Notes: a model not told the origin generated them from the letters alone. DNA of 64,000 nucleotides from Solibacillus isronensis (GCF_900168685.1 NZ_FVZN01000012.1:1-64000); one strand, 5' to 3'; positions 51,148 through 60,471 are shown, counted from the stretch's first letter. A program made the numbers and translations.

Positions 51148-52569
51148 TCAATACGATTTCTCAACCAGCTCTCTGTAAAATAGAAAAGACTCTTCAATCT
51201 CTTTCTTTCGAGCGGATTGTATAAGAAGAGCATCATTTTCGAATGACAAATGAAAAGCCACATCACGATGTACATCTGGACCTGTCAAAGGTGGAAGCTT
51301 ATTTACTATGACTTGTTGATACTTTGTTGTATAACCAAGTTTCTCAACGATTCCAAGTGAAGAGAGTTTTCTGAGATAGTCGTATATAGCGAATGAAAAA
51401 TGATCATCACCATATGTATAATTGAAATGGAAGACACCAACTTCTCTCAGTCGATACATCTCGTCTTTAATCTTTGGTACCCAGATTTTTTGAAATGTGG
51501 GGCTCTTACGATAGATATACTTGTCATATATCCAAAGCTGCCATAGATGAGATGGGGTCCGGAACAAATAGTTATAATCGGTAAATACATTAAACACTCC
51601 TGGGAAATTGTCATCTGAAAACCCGTGTTTCTTCAGCAACCTTTCAAAGTATTCTTTTTCAGTCGAGGTCATCATCTTTGTTACAGATTCCAATGAATCA
51701 TAGTTTAATGAACGAATATATTCAGATGTAAGTTTCTCTCTGAGTTTGATTGCCTCAGCTTTCTTTTTTTCGCTGATTTCTCTTTCTCTTCGCTCCCTTT
51801 CTTCTTCTCTCTTTTCTTCTTGCTCAACTTCTAACTTTCTTGTGTACCAAGATTTAAATTCATTTCGTATTCGATCAGTACCTATAAATTGTTTATATAC
51901 TTTAGCTTCATTCAAAGAGAATCCTTCTTCGTGAACTACGATGATAGTATCTGAATGCCAGTAACTCATCTTATGTTGATAGAGAGCTCTAAAGCTTTTG
52001 AAATCTGTATCAAGAAAAAATAAAGCATTCTTCTCCTCATAAATAGCTGAAGCAAGAGATACCAGTTGATGTTTTGAAGCATCCTTTATCCCCTCACTCT
52101 TGCCGTATCGATGTACGCTTTCACCAAGTATCCAAAAATCTTGAATACCCGCAGACTTGTAGAGGGCATGCCTTTCTTTCCATACCGAACCTGGTATCTT
52201 GGAGCACTGCATCTCAAAGGCCATTCTTTTACCGTCTGGCAAAATAGCTATGACATCAGCACGTTGATTGGTCTCTTTTATCTTATATTCAAATTCTACT
52301 TGAGCTTCCGGAAACTGTTCGAGCAACCAATTTCGAATCAACATCTTACCTTTTAAATGTTCAGCGGTCTCAGGTTCTGAATCATATGTGCAATCAAGGA
52401 GGTGGATATGTTTAAAGTGAGCAGTGACTCGTGGTCCTGCAGCGAAACGTACACCTGTCAAACACTCTGGACACAGCAACTGTTTAGAGTTTGACATGAG
52501 ACGTAATTCATCTAGATTATTATCTAATGGATTTACTTTTCTTCCAGCATTGTCGACAGCTACAAACAT
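51148..52569 (-). CDS. CoiA-like competence/nuclease family protein
   Basis: A 473-residue protein. The N-terminal zinc-finger-like CPECLTGVRFAAGPRVTAHFKH is followed by a nuclease-like core with RADVIAILPDGKRMAFEMQCS, the D...ExQ set of the CoiA restriction-fold domain. A coiled coil (about 235-285, Glu/Arg/Lys-rich) and a helical C-terminus follow. CoiA is required for natural transformation in streptococci; plasmid-borne relatives are of unknown role. It overlaps no neighbour and precedes radC copy 1. Confidence 0.8.
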   Translation of the reverse strand: MFVAVDNAGRKVNPLDNNLDELRLMSNSKQLLCPECLTGVRFAAGPRVTAHFKHIHLLDCTYDSEPETAEHLKGKMLIRNWLLEQFPEAQVEFEYKIKETNQRADVIAILPDGKRMAFEMQCSKIPGSVWKERHALYKSAGIQDFWILGESVHRYGKSEGIKDASKHQLVSLASAIYEEKNALFFLDTDFKSFRALYQHKMSYWHSDTIIVVHEEGFSLNEAKVYKQFIGTDRIRNEFKSWYTRKLEVEQEEKREEERERREREISEKKKAEAIKLREKLTSEYIRSLNYDSLESVTKMMTSTEKEYFERLLKKHGFSDDNFPGVFNVFTDYNYLFRTPSHLWQLWIYDKYIYRKSPTFQKIWVPKIKDEMYRLREVGVFHFNYTYGDDHFSFAIYDYLRKLSSLGIVEKLGYTTKYQQVIVNKLPPLTGPDVHRDVAFHLSFENDALLIQSARKKEIEESFLFYRELVEKSY

Positions 52570-52602
52570 TCACTTATTCACCTCAGACATAAGATTTATG
52601 AA

Positions 52603-53271
52603 TCAATCTTTTAGTAATTTGATAAGTCCAGCACGGTCTATCAATCGCACACCTACCTTATTAGCAAGCCGAATGGCATGAGGTGTGTAGGTCGATGTTG
52701 TGATAACCCATGCTTCAGTACAGTCGTAATAGATTTTTCCTGTCAAAACTTCTTGGACAGCAGTGTTCGTCACTCTATTTGAGGGCTTGTATCGTTTGCA
52801 CTGGACTGCGATTTTGCGTTCCTCTTTATAAAGTATCAGGTCGACTCCTTGGTCACCTGATGTCTTCGTAAGGGAGACTCGGTATCCATTCTGAGAAAAA
52901 TAGGAGTGAAGAAATTTTTCAAACTGTACGCCACTCATCGTATCAATGGAAGCGATGTCTACAGTTGAACGTTTTTCTTTCCGTCTTTCTCCGACGGCAA
53001 AGGTGATGGCCTGTCGAATAGTCAGTGATGAATGGTCCAGACCTTCAGTCTTGAGTTGCTGTTGAAGTATCTTAACATCCTTCATTGAAGGGATATGACT
53101 TGCGAGTCTTTCAGGATCGATTGTAGCGACATATTTTTTTATATGTACATTCTTTGAAAGAGTAACAGATCGACTCAATGCAAAGATGCTCATAAGAAGC
53201 AAAGGCAATAAAGCAATAATCAACCATTCGTTCCGTGTATACTCCTCGAACATGTATTGAAGTCCATTCAA
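52603..53271 (-). CDS. Membrane-anchored Mrr-type restriction endonuclease-like protein
   Basis: A 222-residue protein with one N-terminal transmembrane helix (LIIALLPLLLMSIFALS). A C-terminal Mrr_cat domain reads GVQFEKFLHSYFSQNGYRV, TSGDQGVDLILY and KIAVQCKRY, giving the Asp and QxK of the nuclease site. Mrr enzymes cut modified DNA; the membrane-tethered type is common in Bacillota with unknown target. It starts a two-gene unit with the CoiA-like gene. Confidence 0.85.
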   Translation of the reverse strand: MNGLQYMFEEYTRNEWLIIALLPLLLMSIFALSRSVTLSKNVHIKKYVATIDPERLASHIPSMKDVKILQQQLKTEGLDHSSLTIRQAITFAVGERRKEKRSTVDIASIDTMSGVQFEKFLHSYFSQNGYRVSLTKTSGDQGVDLILYKEERKIAVQCKRYKPSNRVTNTAVQEVLTGKIYYDCTEAWVITTSTYTPHAIRLANKVGVRLIDRAGLIKLLKD

Positions 53272-53712
53272 TATCTTCCCCTCATTCCAAGAAATTATAA
53301 AAGCATGCCAATCAAATGAAGTGGCATGATATTACAAAAATAGATTTTGATACAAGTATACAACTAATCTTTAAAATGAAATAGATTTTTCAAGAGATAT
53401 AAGCATTCCAGTTTTTATATGGAGATACAGGTTATCTTAGGGGGAAGGACGATGATAAAAATGGATTTTAAAGGGGGCGCTAGTCAGATGGCTAGCATGG
53501 ACCCGAAAAATCCAGTCCATGCTCTTAGACGATCAAGACGAAGTATCTAGGTAGAGCAAACCTCGTTTAGATGCTTCGTCCACCTTGAACTTGAGAAATT
53601 CAATCGTATTTACCTCAGAATGTGAATCTTCTATGCTGAGATTCGCATTCTGAGGCCTTTACTTTTTTGTTTTGTGATGAATGAAGTGTACACCTAAAAT
53701 CCTCTGAGAAGC
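53272..53712. other. Region with a tiny ORF and two strong hairpins
   Basis: A plus-strand ORF of 32 residues (53,452-53,550, MIKMDFKGGASQM...) follows GGGGGAAGG. It is followed by hairpins at 53,537-53,580 (GACGAAG...CTTCGTC) and 53,613-53,655 (CCTCAGAATG...CATTCTGAGG with T-run). The good ribosome binding site makes translation possible. No family. Confidence 0.4.
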
Positions 53713-53730
53713 CCTCAGAGGAGGGCTTTT

Positions 53731-54189
53731 TCAGATGACTCTGAGTTCTTTTAAAGAAACAGCGTCTTGATGGCTCACTATCAACGAGTCGAGAACTTCG
53801 ATATTTAATATTTCACCGACCTTTATCAACCGTTCGCTGACTTTGACATCTTCCGGAGAATGCTGGCAGTTACCGGATGGATGGTTGTGGGCAACAATGA
53901 TGCTGTGGGCGTTACTCATGATAGCTGACTTGAAGACCTCGCGTGGATGGATGATGCTTGCTCCTAAAGCGCCTACGTGACAACGATGGACGACTGTAAT
54001 CTCATTCTTGATGTTGAGACACATGACGAGGAACACCTCACGGTCTTCATCTCCTATGAGTGCCTGTGCAAAATCGAGTGCATCTGTTGCTCCTTTGATT
54101 CTCTCAGGCAAGATGTCTTTGTACGCTTCCTCGACCTCTTTGATTTCCTGTTTGATTCGTGTGATTTCAATGATTTTTTCGAGTTGCAT
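53731..54189 (-). CDS. radC: RadC/JAB-domain protein (copy 2)
   Basis: A 152-residue paralogue of the 50,100 gene with the same JAMM motif (AHNHPSGNCQHS) and the same N-terminal helix EKIIEITRIKQEIKE. Only the JAB domain is present. The upstream 480-base leader is duplicated with it. A CCTCTGAG/CTCAGAGG hairpin after the stop ends the unit. The pair differ mostly at surface positions, suggesting an older duplication kept by selection or independent acquisition. Confidence 0.88.
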   Translation of the reverse strand: MQLEKIIEITRIKQEIKEVEEAYKDILPERIKGATDALDFAQALIGDEDREVFLVMCLNIKNEITVVHRCHVGALGASIIHPREVFKSAIMSNAHSIIVAHNHPSGNCQHSPEDVKVSERLIKVGEILNIEVLDSLIVSHQDAVSLKELRVI

Positions 54190-54197
54190 GTGTATCG

Positions 54198-54676
54198 CTC
54201 CCTTTCAATTTTTGGTCCGCCGGGCGGAAGTAGTCCCAAAAGGGATTATTTTTTGCCTTTTGGTAAGGAGGACGGATACACCACCTAGAGATCCGGTCAA
54301 GGGTCTCAGCGCAAAAGTTTTTAGCGCAGCCGGTATAAAAAGTTTTTCGCCCCTTGAACTGAGATCTCCTGTCTTGAGACGAAATAGGGATAGGGCGAAG
54401 CCGTGGAATCTGTCCGTATTTGGTCTTTAGACAGGCTGTGGATGTGTACGCTCCGGTGGCCAAAAGCAAAAAATAACGACAAGAAAAGGTAGCCAGCTGT
54501 TGGCTACCCTCTGATTGGCATGCTCTTGGGTTTCCGACTCGTTCGTCCGTGAAAAGAAAGACAGGAATCTATAGGCTGTCCGTTAGGATACAGCCTGTGA
54601 TTCTCGGCTTTTTTAGGACGAAGCGACACGTAGAGCGAATTGATGCACTTTTAGTCGCTCTAGTGCAGTCGCCCAA
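54198..54676 (-). ncRNA. Conserved structured non-coding leader of radC (copy 2)
   Basis: This matches 50,567-51,056 almost base for base, including the terminator stem at about 54,488-54,508. Long minus-strand frames exist in both copies but in different frames and with different lengths, which speaks against protein coding. Differences in the CCTTGAAC/GGTCAAGG stem base (GGCC/GGAC in copy 1, ATCC/AGATC in copy 2) occur on both arms together. Confidence 0.55.
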
Positions 54677-54803
54677 AAGAAATAGATTAACTAGTTTCTA
54701 AACAATCTTGAGAAATACATCTACAAATAGATATACTTGGGATATCATGAACATATAGATTGAATTTATTTACAGATGACTATTCGACTAATCAATCCAT
54801 GTA

Positions 54804-54841
54804 GGGGTACAGTCAGGAAAATGCGGATTTACAACGTTAAG
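54804..54841 (+). repeat. Tn3-family inverted repeat, close to that at 28,113
   Basis: About 35 of 38 bases match the Tn1546-type repeat at 28,113-28,150. The two could have served as ends or as a recombination target for elements in this replicon. Confidence 0.8.
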
Positions 54842-54855
54842 GAAATTACAATATT

Positions 54856-54902
54856 AAAAAGCCCAATTTCTCAGTATTAAAATTGAGAAATTGGACTTTT
54901 TT
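54856..54902. terminator. Bidirectional terminator
   Basis: CCAATTTCTCA pairs with TGAGAAATTGG, with A-run on the left and T-run on the right. Confidence 0.8.
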
Positions 54903-54959
54903 AGTTACTCCAGAAACGCGCCCGATAATGGAAGATGCTAAAGTCACAACCGATTTTAC

Positions 54960-55157
54960 CTATTCAAATAATTCTATTATTCGATTCATCCAAATATATA
55001 AATAAAACATTTTATTAAAGAATAGAATTAACCCAATTGCTATCATTAATATTCCACCTAGTTTCAAGAAACCTGAAGAATACTTTGTTAGTAGCTTCAC
55101 TTTAGAAATAAATATTGCCAGTATGATAAATGGTATGCCAAAACCTAAGGGTCTCAA
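54960..55157 (-). pseudogene. CcdA-like membrane protein, C-terminal fragment
   Basis: 65 residues: RPLGFGIPFIILAIFISKV..., two hydrophobic helices ending in LILFFNKMFYLYIWMN. The LGxGIPFxxxA motif and the following helix match the last two membrane segments of CcdA/DsbD-type thiol-electron carriers. The first four segments and the Cys pair are absent, and there is no convincing start. Non-functional remnant carried within the Tn3-family relic. Confidence 0.6.
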
Positions 55158-55336
55158 TATTTATTTTCCTATAATGTGTTATTCTACTAAATGACAGTGC
55201 CTCACACTTTATACCAATTATTTCATAATCAATAAGTTCCTACAATATGTAATTCTTCCTCCAGTTCAATACAATGAACGCTAATCACTGTTTGTAGATA
55301 GCGTCCTTAATAAAAAGAATTGCATTATTTAACAAT

Positions 55337-55378
55337 AAAGAAGGAGCTGGATATTAAAAATCCTGCTCCTTTCTTTTG
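55337..55378. terminator. Bidirectional terminator
   Basis: AAAGAAGGAGC pairs with GCTCCTTTCTTT, with an inner GGAT/ATCC stem. It lies downstream (minus strand) of the glyoxalase-fold gene. Confidence 0.75.
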
Positions 55379-55477
55379 TATTCTTGTTAAAGTTAAGCGC
55401 CCTTTAATGGTAGATTAGTTTCCAGTACCTGTACTTTATTTTATCGCTGAAACGACACCTTTATATGATGAGATTTT

Positions 55478-55834
55478 TTATAAACAAGTACAAATGCGTA
55501 ATTGATTGTTATCAGGATCTACGACTGTCATCATGCGAAGCCCTTCAAGATCCTCATTTGGAGGCTCAATGATACGGACTTCTTTTTTGCTCTTTAATTC
55601 GCTGTACCAGTTGTCAACATTTGGAACAAAAAAGTGTACTAATCCACCTACTTGGCAGTCACCAGTATGTTCAGTCAAATAAATAGTCATTTCATCTTTG
55701 GTGATCTGCGCAAAAACAGGAAAATGCGGTTCAAATCGATGTTCCCAGTCAATTTGAAAACCCATCCCATCTATATAGAACTCCTTACTTCTTGTATAGT
55801 CAGTTATGCGTAATGCAGGAATTACTTTTTGCAT
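55478..55834 (-). CDS. Glyoxalase/bleomycin-resistance superfamily protein
   Basis: A 118-residue VOC-fold protein: VIPALRITDYTRSKEFYIDGMGFQ, a central GGLVHFFVPNVDNWYSEL and the C-terminal MMTVVDPDNNQLRICT, the layout of bleomycin-binding proteins. These bind the drug one-to-one as dimers without modifying it. GAGG lies 8 bases before the ATG. Whether the ligand is bleomycin cannot be told from sequence; chromosomal relatives of unknown role exist. Confidence 0.75.
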   Translation of the reverse strand: MQKVIPALRITDYTRSKEFYIDGMGFQIDWEHRFEPHFPVFAQITKDEMTIYLTEHTGDCQVGGLVHFFVPNVDNWYSELKSKKEVRIIEPPNEDLEGLRMMTVVDPDNNQLRICTCL

Positions 55835-55984
55835 ATTGACCTCCTCATATTATGTTATACCTCTTATATCCAATCATTAAGTTATATTCTCTTGCTCTAT
55901 AGCTTAATAAGCATTATATCAAATTCCCTCATTTGAACACCTAAATTACTCCATTAAATGGCCCTTTAATGGAATAGGGAACGA

Positions 55985-56560
55985 CTATTTTTTCCCTTCC
56001 GACAGCTTTCTATATAATGAAGCCCTAGACACATTTGTAATTTCACAAATTTGATTTACAGTCATACCTCCTTCTTTATATAGCTTTACTGCATAATTCA
56101 TTCCTGCGTGATTTTTATGATATTTCTTTAACCGTCCTTTAAACTTCCCTTCTTTCTTTGCGAGCTCAATTCCTTCACGCTGACGCATAGGAATAAGGTC
56201 TCACTCTAATTGGTTAACACCAGCCATTACCGTAATTAAGAATTGACTATATGGATTATCTTCTGATAAATCTAGCCATGTATCCTTAAGTGATTTTAAG
56301 CTTGCCTTTTTATTTCGTATTAAATCAATCAATTCAAATAAATCTTGCGTACTTCGAGTGATCCGAGTTAAATCTGTAACATAAATAATGTCTCCTTCCT
56401 GTAAATCCTCTAACATTTTTTGAAGTTGTTCACGATCTTTTGTTGCTCCTGAAATTTTTTCTTCATAAATAATATCCATTCCAATTTCGTTCAATTGCCG
56501 AAATTGACTTGAAGGATTTTGGCTAGTCGAACTGACGCGTACATAACCGATTTTCTTCAA
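55985..56560 (-). pseudogene. tnpR: Tn3-family resolvase with one nonsense codon
   Basis: From TTG at 56,560 (GAGGTG upstream): LKKIGYVRVSSTSQNPSSQ (catalytic Ser), VTDLTRITRSTQDLFEL, then VMAGVNQLE and a TGA at about 56,201. The frame continues as DLIPMRQREGIELAKKEGK with a helix-turn-helix to 55,985. An Arg codon CGA changed to TGA would explain it, since family members read QLERDLI there. The C-terminal DNA-binding part is therefore not made. Confidence 0.85.
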
Positions 56561-56759
56561 AATTTCACCTCGTTTTTGAGACAAGTCATACAATAAAACA
56601 CTAAATCGCTTTATTTGACGTAATTTCGATTATATCTCAATAGATTAAACCTTATTGTACAAGGTTTCCTGCTTTATCATTGTAAATCCGTATAATCGGG
56701 ATGCTGCCCCTCTAAGAAGTAAGATGTTCTCATACCAATAAGGAACTCATACCATTTAA

Positions 56760-57104
56760 TTAATGAGAAGTGCTTGTTTTCGTGTCAGCAGATCTTTGAT
56801 TAAGTATAATTACTCCACCGACAATCATAACTAAACCAATAAATGTAAGAATATTAAATGGTTCATTCCACACCAAAACACCTATTAAAGCTGTCAGAGC
56901 TGTTCCTACACCTGACCAGATTGCGTAAGCTAAACTTAAAGGCAAAGTTTTTAAAGACAATGATAATGTATAGAACGCTATGAAGAAGCCAATTGCTACT
57001 CCAATTGTGGGGTATATATTCGTAAATCCTTCAGATAATTTCAACATAGATGTTCCGAATATTTCACCAATAATCGCAATTCCTAATGCAACATACCCTT
57101 TCAT
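56760..57104 (-). CDS. SMR-family efflux protein, second subunit
   Basis: A 114-residue four-helix small multidrug resistance protein. The conserved membrane-embedded Glu is in IAIIGEIFGTSMLKLSEGF (Glu14), and SLAYAIWSGVGTALTALIG is the family signature. SMR pairs such as YkkC/YkkD export cationic drugs, disinfectants or guanidinium. It lies 17 bases after its partner 57,122-57,439, and together they probably form an antiparallel heterodimer. A longer, charged C-terminus (QRSADTKTSTSH) distinguishes it. Confidence 0.9.
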   Translation of the reverse strand: MKGYVALGIAIIGEIFGTSMLKLSEGFTNIYPTIGVAIGFFIAFYTLSLSLKTLPLSLAYAIWSGVGTALTALIGVLVWNEPFNILTFIGLVMIVGGVIILNQRSADTKTSTSH

Positions 57105-57121
57105 AATCCATCAACCTTCCT

Positions 57122-57439
57122 TTAATGAGACAATTTAAGTACCACAACACCAGCTATAATGATTAGTAAGCCAAGTAATATTTTTAGATTAAACTTTTCT
57201 TTCCAAACAAGAATACCAACAATCGCAGTAAGAGCAGTACCTGCACCAGACCATATTGCATAAGCAGTTCCTAACGGAATGTGTTCTAATGCTTTGGAGA
57301 GAAAATAAAAAGCACTCCCCATACCTATTACTAAACCAACTGTAGGGACTAATTTCTTAAAGCCATTTGATGCCTTCATCATAGAACTTCCGAATACTTC
57401 AAATAAGATTGAGCTAATTAATAATACATATGGATTCAT
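57122..57439 (-). CDS. SMR-family efflux protein, first subunit
   Basis: A 105-residue four-helix SMR protein. The conserved Glu is in ISSILFEVFGSSMMKASNGF (Glu14), followed by LGTAYAIWSGAGTALTAIVG. GGAGG is 8 bases before the ATG. It starts 11 bases after the TetR-family gene, whose repressor likely controls the three-gene operon. Substrate not determinable; quaternary ammonium compounds are common for such TetR-SMR-SMR operons. Confidence 0.9.
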   Translation of the reverse strand: MNPYVLLISSILFEVFGSSMMKASNGFKKLVPTVGLVIGMGSAFYFLSKALEHIPLGTAYAIWSGAGTALTAIVGILVWKEKFNLKILLGLLIIIAGVVVLKLSH

Positions 57440-57450
57440 GTGATATCCTC

Positions 57451-57990
57451 CTAGGTTGTAGATTCAATTAATTTTTCGATGATTTTTTCTCGTAAGTCAA
57501 AATTGATTTGTCCCAACTTAAAGAACTCGGAATAATAAAGACCATCGAGAGTAAGCCGAATTGTTGTTGCTAGTACAGAGTCAATACCATCCTCATCAAT
57601 TTTTGATTGAATATACTCGAAGTGGACAAGGATGTTTTCTGTAACAGTATGATTCAATTTCGAAAAAGAATGAAATGCTATATTTAGAACTTGAGAATTG
57701 TTTAAATCATCAGTGTAGGCATGTATTAAGGCGCGAGTCCATTTTCCTTTTTCTATAGGATCATTCTCAGCTAATTCATTAAATCGGTATACAAAGTCTT
57801 GAAAAATAAATTCAGTTATTCCAGCATATAATGCTTCTTTTGAGGGGAAATGATACAATAAACCACCTTTGCTAACATTGGCTTGCTTTGCGACTGCTTC
57901 TAATGTCAAAGTATCAAAATCGTTTGAACCTAAGAATTCTATTGCAGCATTTAGTAGATGCGCTCTTTTGTCCTGTCCTTTTGCTGACAT
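57451..57990 (-). CDS. TetR-family repressor of the SMR operon
   Basis: A 179-residue TetR regulator: HLLNAAIEFLGSNDFDTLTLEAVAKQANVSKGGLLYHFPSKEALY, the classical helix-turn-helix, then a C-terminal ligand domain. The start at 57,990 (MSAKGQDKRAHLLN) has AGGAGGG six bases upstream; a start 20 codons earlier would lie close behind the -10 box. First gene of the operon with the two SMR genes. Its likely operator is the 14-base palindrome at 58,026-58,039. Confidence 0.9.
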   Translation of the reverse strand: MSAKGQDKRAHLLNAAIEFLGSNDFDTLTLEAVAKQANVSKGGLLYHFPSKEALYAGITEFIFQDFVYRFNELAENDPIEKGKWTRALIHAYTDDLNNSQVLNIAFHSFSKLNHTVTENILVHFEYIQSKIDEDGIDSVLATTIRLTLDGLYYSEFFKLGQINFDLREKIIEKLIESTT

Positions 57991-58020
57991 GATTACCCTC
58001 CTTTTATTATTCCATGAGAT

Positions 58021-58048
58021 TATTATACCGTCCGGACGGTTTTTTGTC
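58021..58048 (-). promoter_or_regulatory. Consensus promoter with the TetR operator in its spacer
   Basis: On the minus strand TTGACA and TATAAT are exactly 17 bases apart, and the spacer contains the palindrome ACCGTCCGGACGGT (58,026-58,039). Repressor bound there would exclude RNA polymerase, so the operon should be tightly off until the ligand is present. Confidence 0.85.
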
Positions 58049-58059
58049 AAAATAAACTT

Positions 58060-58495
58060 ACCTTGAATTTATTTTGATAGGGATGTTCCAGAATCAAAGT
58101 TTGTATTGTTTCTTAGAAAATGATTCTGTTAAAGGGCGCTATTCTGACATATGAACCAGCGTCCTTATTACATATAAGAAGCGCCATTGTTGAAGAAGCG
58201 CCTCAAAATTCAAGTTACCTTAGTTCATTAAAGATTTATGAAGTATGCAAAATCATTCAAAATAACGTTCCCAAATAAAAGTTTGGACGCAAACAAAAAT
58301 CCTAGAAATCTTGCTTAAATAGTATTTCTTGGATTCATTAAGGTTGTAAATACGCATCTTTCTTACACTAACCCTACGATAGAAGTGTAGGAATTTTAAG
58401 TTTTGTTCATCATTTAGTTTTATTCATCGCTCAAATCGAGGTGTATCAACAGATAAAAGGTTTTATCTCTTAAAAGAATATCCTATACTGGTGGT
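58060..58495. other. Intergenic region between SMR operon and IS remnant
   Basis: No gene. It contains dyads around GGGCGCT/AGCGCC near 58,134-58,197 that look like remnants of terminators or recombination sites. Confidence 0.4.
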
Positions 58496-58496
58496 G

Positions 58497-58788
58497 TGTC
58501 TAATGCTTACAATGTTACTCCTCAAGACAGCACGCTCAACCGCCATGGCGACCAAATCTATATGGAGAGTTTGATTCGAAGTGCAGGTGGTGTCACTGAC
58601 TTTGAGGCAATCATCACATATCCAGATTGTATTTCAAATGCGAGAGCTATGAATTGAAGAAGTATAAAGATTATGAGGAACTGGTCGAGGAGGTCGATTG
58701 CTATATGCGATTCTATAATGAGGAACGCTATCAACAGAAATTAAACAACCTGGCACCGATAGAGTATCGATACCAGGTCGCAGCTTAG
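58497..58788 (+). pseudogene. IS3-family transposase 3' remnant
   Basis: From 58,648 to 58,788 the plus strand reads YELKKYKDYEELVEEVDCYM then FYNEERYQQKLNNLAPIEYR, the C-terminus of IS150-type OrfB transposases (integrase-core end). The preceding 150 bases are open in another frame (NVTPQDSTLNRHGDQIYMES) but not assignable. No inverted repeats or upstream transposase remain. Confidence 0.7.
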
Positions 58789-58857
58789 TTCTACCCTTTT
58801 TTCTTTTTTACTATCTACTTGACAGCGCGCAGTTCAGTTGTCTGAGGGGGTTAAGTA

Positions 58858-60471
58858 TTATCTTTCTCTTTCGTGTTCTTTTTCCCTCGTGCCTCGATCT
58901 AATTGAAGGAAGGTACTCTTTAACTCTTTCGTTGAACTTAGATGTGGATTCAAACCATCTAGATGTTTTTCAAAATCTGTTTTTGATTGGATCTGAGGAT
59001 TCTTCACAAGTTCCCATCCTATCGTGATACCATGTTTTGATTCAGCTTGTAGATTGGGTTGCTTTAGTACCTTCGCAAGTCGAGCATTCAGGTGGTTCGA
59101 GTTTAGTTGTTCAAGTCTCGGTGCATCCTTATGCTTTGTCTGACTCAAGAATTTATCTGTATTAAGAGACTGTGCAATACCTGATTTATCGATGAATCGT
59201 TCCGCCTCGGATTTCTTGAAAAAGGACCGTTGAGAGCTTCCTCCACCTTCGACTGTCACAGCGTATTTTCCTTCTTCAAGCTTCGTCACTTCTACAATAT
59301 CCTCAACCTTTTTGTATTCTTCCACGAGCTGTCCCTTGTTTTCTAATACATTCAGTACATGATAGCGTTCAGTCAGCTCATCAATCGGTAGAATCCGGTT
59401 TGTGTTGGTACGTAAGAAATGATGCTGGTCACGTTCACTCTGTTCGACCTTTGCGTAGATGACTAATCCGTTCTTGCTGTCAAACAGTTGTAATGTCGGT
59501 TTGTCTTCAAAAGATACACCTAGCTTGGATTCAATCGATTCTTTGACCTGTTCTGGATCGATGGATTGATAGAACTCTTTGATCTTCTCACTTTGCATGC
59601 CGTTGATGTATTCGATCGTCTCTTTCGAGACGTCCTGTACCTCTTTGATCGCCTGTTTCGCAAGGTTCAAGTCTTGAGCCCATGTAGCGATGTAACCGGT
59701 AGAAGAAAGGTCGGTATCCAGTCCGTAATACTGAGAGACGATATACGCAGCACATTCGGCCTGCGCCTCTTTATGTCCTCTTGGAAGGTCTTTGATCGCA
59801 CTCTCTTTATGATGCAACTGACTGTGTGCGTATTCGTGGATGAGGACTCGAAACTTTTGCTCGGTCGTCTTGGCAACAGCTGAGTTGATGACGATTTCCT
59901 CATCCTTTCGGCTGTAGTAGCCTCCGTATGATTTGTCTGCATGTTCTTCTTCACGGATCGTGAGTTCCTGAAGATTGGTATTCGTCTGTTGGATGAATCG
60001 GTCGTAGAGTTCCTGTAGCGACTCGGGTGACTGTAGGTCTTTTTGAATGAAGTCACGTACGTTCGGAATCTCTTTGCCATCCGTCTGTGCTACATCGAAT
60101 ACCTTTCCGATGGTGAATCCTGTAATACTCTGGCGTACTTCAGATTGAGGGTCTCTGTTCTTGTCACGCAAGACCTCCCCGGTCTGTTCGTTGATTTTTT
60201 GGACCTCGATTTTCTTAAAGGTCGGTACCAAGATATCGATTCCCTTCTCGCCTTTCATGACATGGCGACCAAGAGCTTGCCATTGCTTGAATCCACGGAC
60301 CATCGTAGCGTCTGGACGTTGTGAGGCGATCATGACCACATTGTTGAACGAATAATGGTGTCCACTTGCCATCACATTCAGCATCTCTTGAAAGCGACCG
60401 TTCGTGAACATCTCTTCCAAGTTCTTCTCCAGACGTTCATTGATCTCTGTAAGGTCTACTTTAGTCGACAT
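58858..60471 (-). CDS. ArdC-like antirestriction/zincin protein of the conjugation module
   Basis: A 537-residue protein. The N-terminal DUF1738/ArdC domain (HHYSFNNVVMIASQRPDATMVRGFKQW, GRHVMKGEKGI) binds single-stranded DNA in characterised ArdC. A metallopeptidase segment HEYAHSQLHH (about 212) follows with the downstream Glu in EAQAECAAY. The rest is charged and unassigned. ArdC protects incoming plasmid DNA from restriction. It overlaps the 60,461 gene by 11 bases and precedes VirD4, consistent with a transfer operon. Confidence 0.85.
   Translation of the reverse strand: MSTKVDLTEINERLEKNLEEMFTNGRFQEMLNVMASGHHYSFNNVVMIASQRPDATMVRGFKQWQALGRHVMKGEKGIDILVPTFKKIEVQKINEQTGEVLRDKNRDPQSEVRQSITGFTIGKVFDVAQTDGKEIPNVRDFIQKDLQSPESLQELYDRFIQQTNTNLQELTIREEEHADKSYGGYYSRKDEEIVINSAVAKTTEQKFRVLIHEYAHSQLHHKESAIKDLPRGHKEAQAECAAYIVSQYYGLDTDLSSTGYIATWAQDLNLAKQAIKEVQDVSKETIEYINGMQSEKIKEFYQSIDPEQVKESIESKLGVSFEDKPTLQLFDSKNGLVIYAKVEQSERDQHHFLRTNTNRILPIDELTERYHVLNVLENKGQLVEEYKKVEDIVEVTKLEEGKYAVTVEGGGSSQRSFFKKSEAERFIDKSGIAQSLNTDKFLSQTKHKDAPRLEQLNSNHLNARLAKVLKQPNLQAESKHGITIGWELVKNPQIQSKTDFEKHLDGLNPHLSSTKELKSTFLQLDRGTREKEHERER

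Larger units (their letters stand above)
54804..56710. mobile_element. Tn3-family transposon relic
   Basis: Bounded by a 38-base repeat at 54,804-54,841 (GGGGTACAGTCAGG...ACAACGTTAAG) and a weaker inverted match at 56,672-56,710, which read on the minus strand begins GGGGCAGCATCC and ends ATTTACAATGATAAAG. Inside are a ccdA fragment, a glyoxalase/bleomycin-resistance gene and a broken resolvase, but no transposase. No target duplication is visible (ATGTA against TCTAA). Confidence 0.6.

Noticed and set aside
54008..54430. Plus-strand frames opposite radC copy 2 and its leader
   Set aside because: They are shadows of the radC gene and structured leader; the equivalent frame in copy 1 is shorter and broken.
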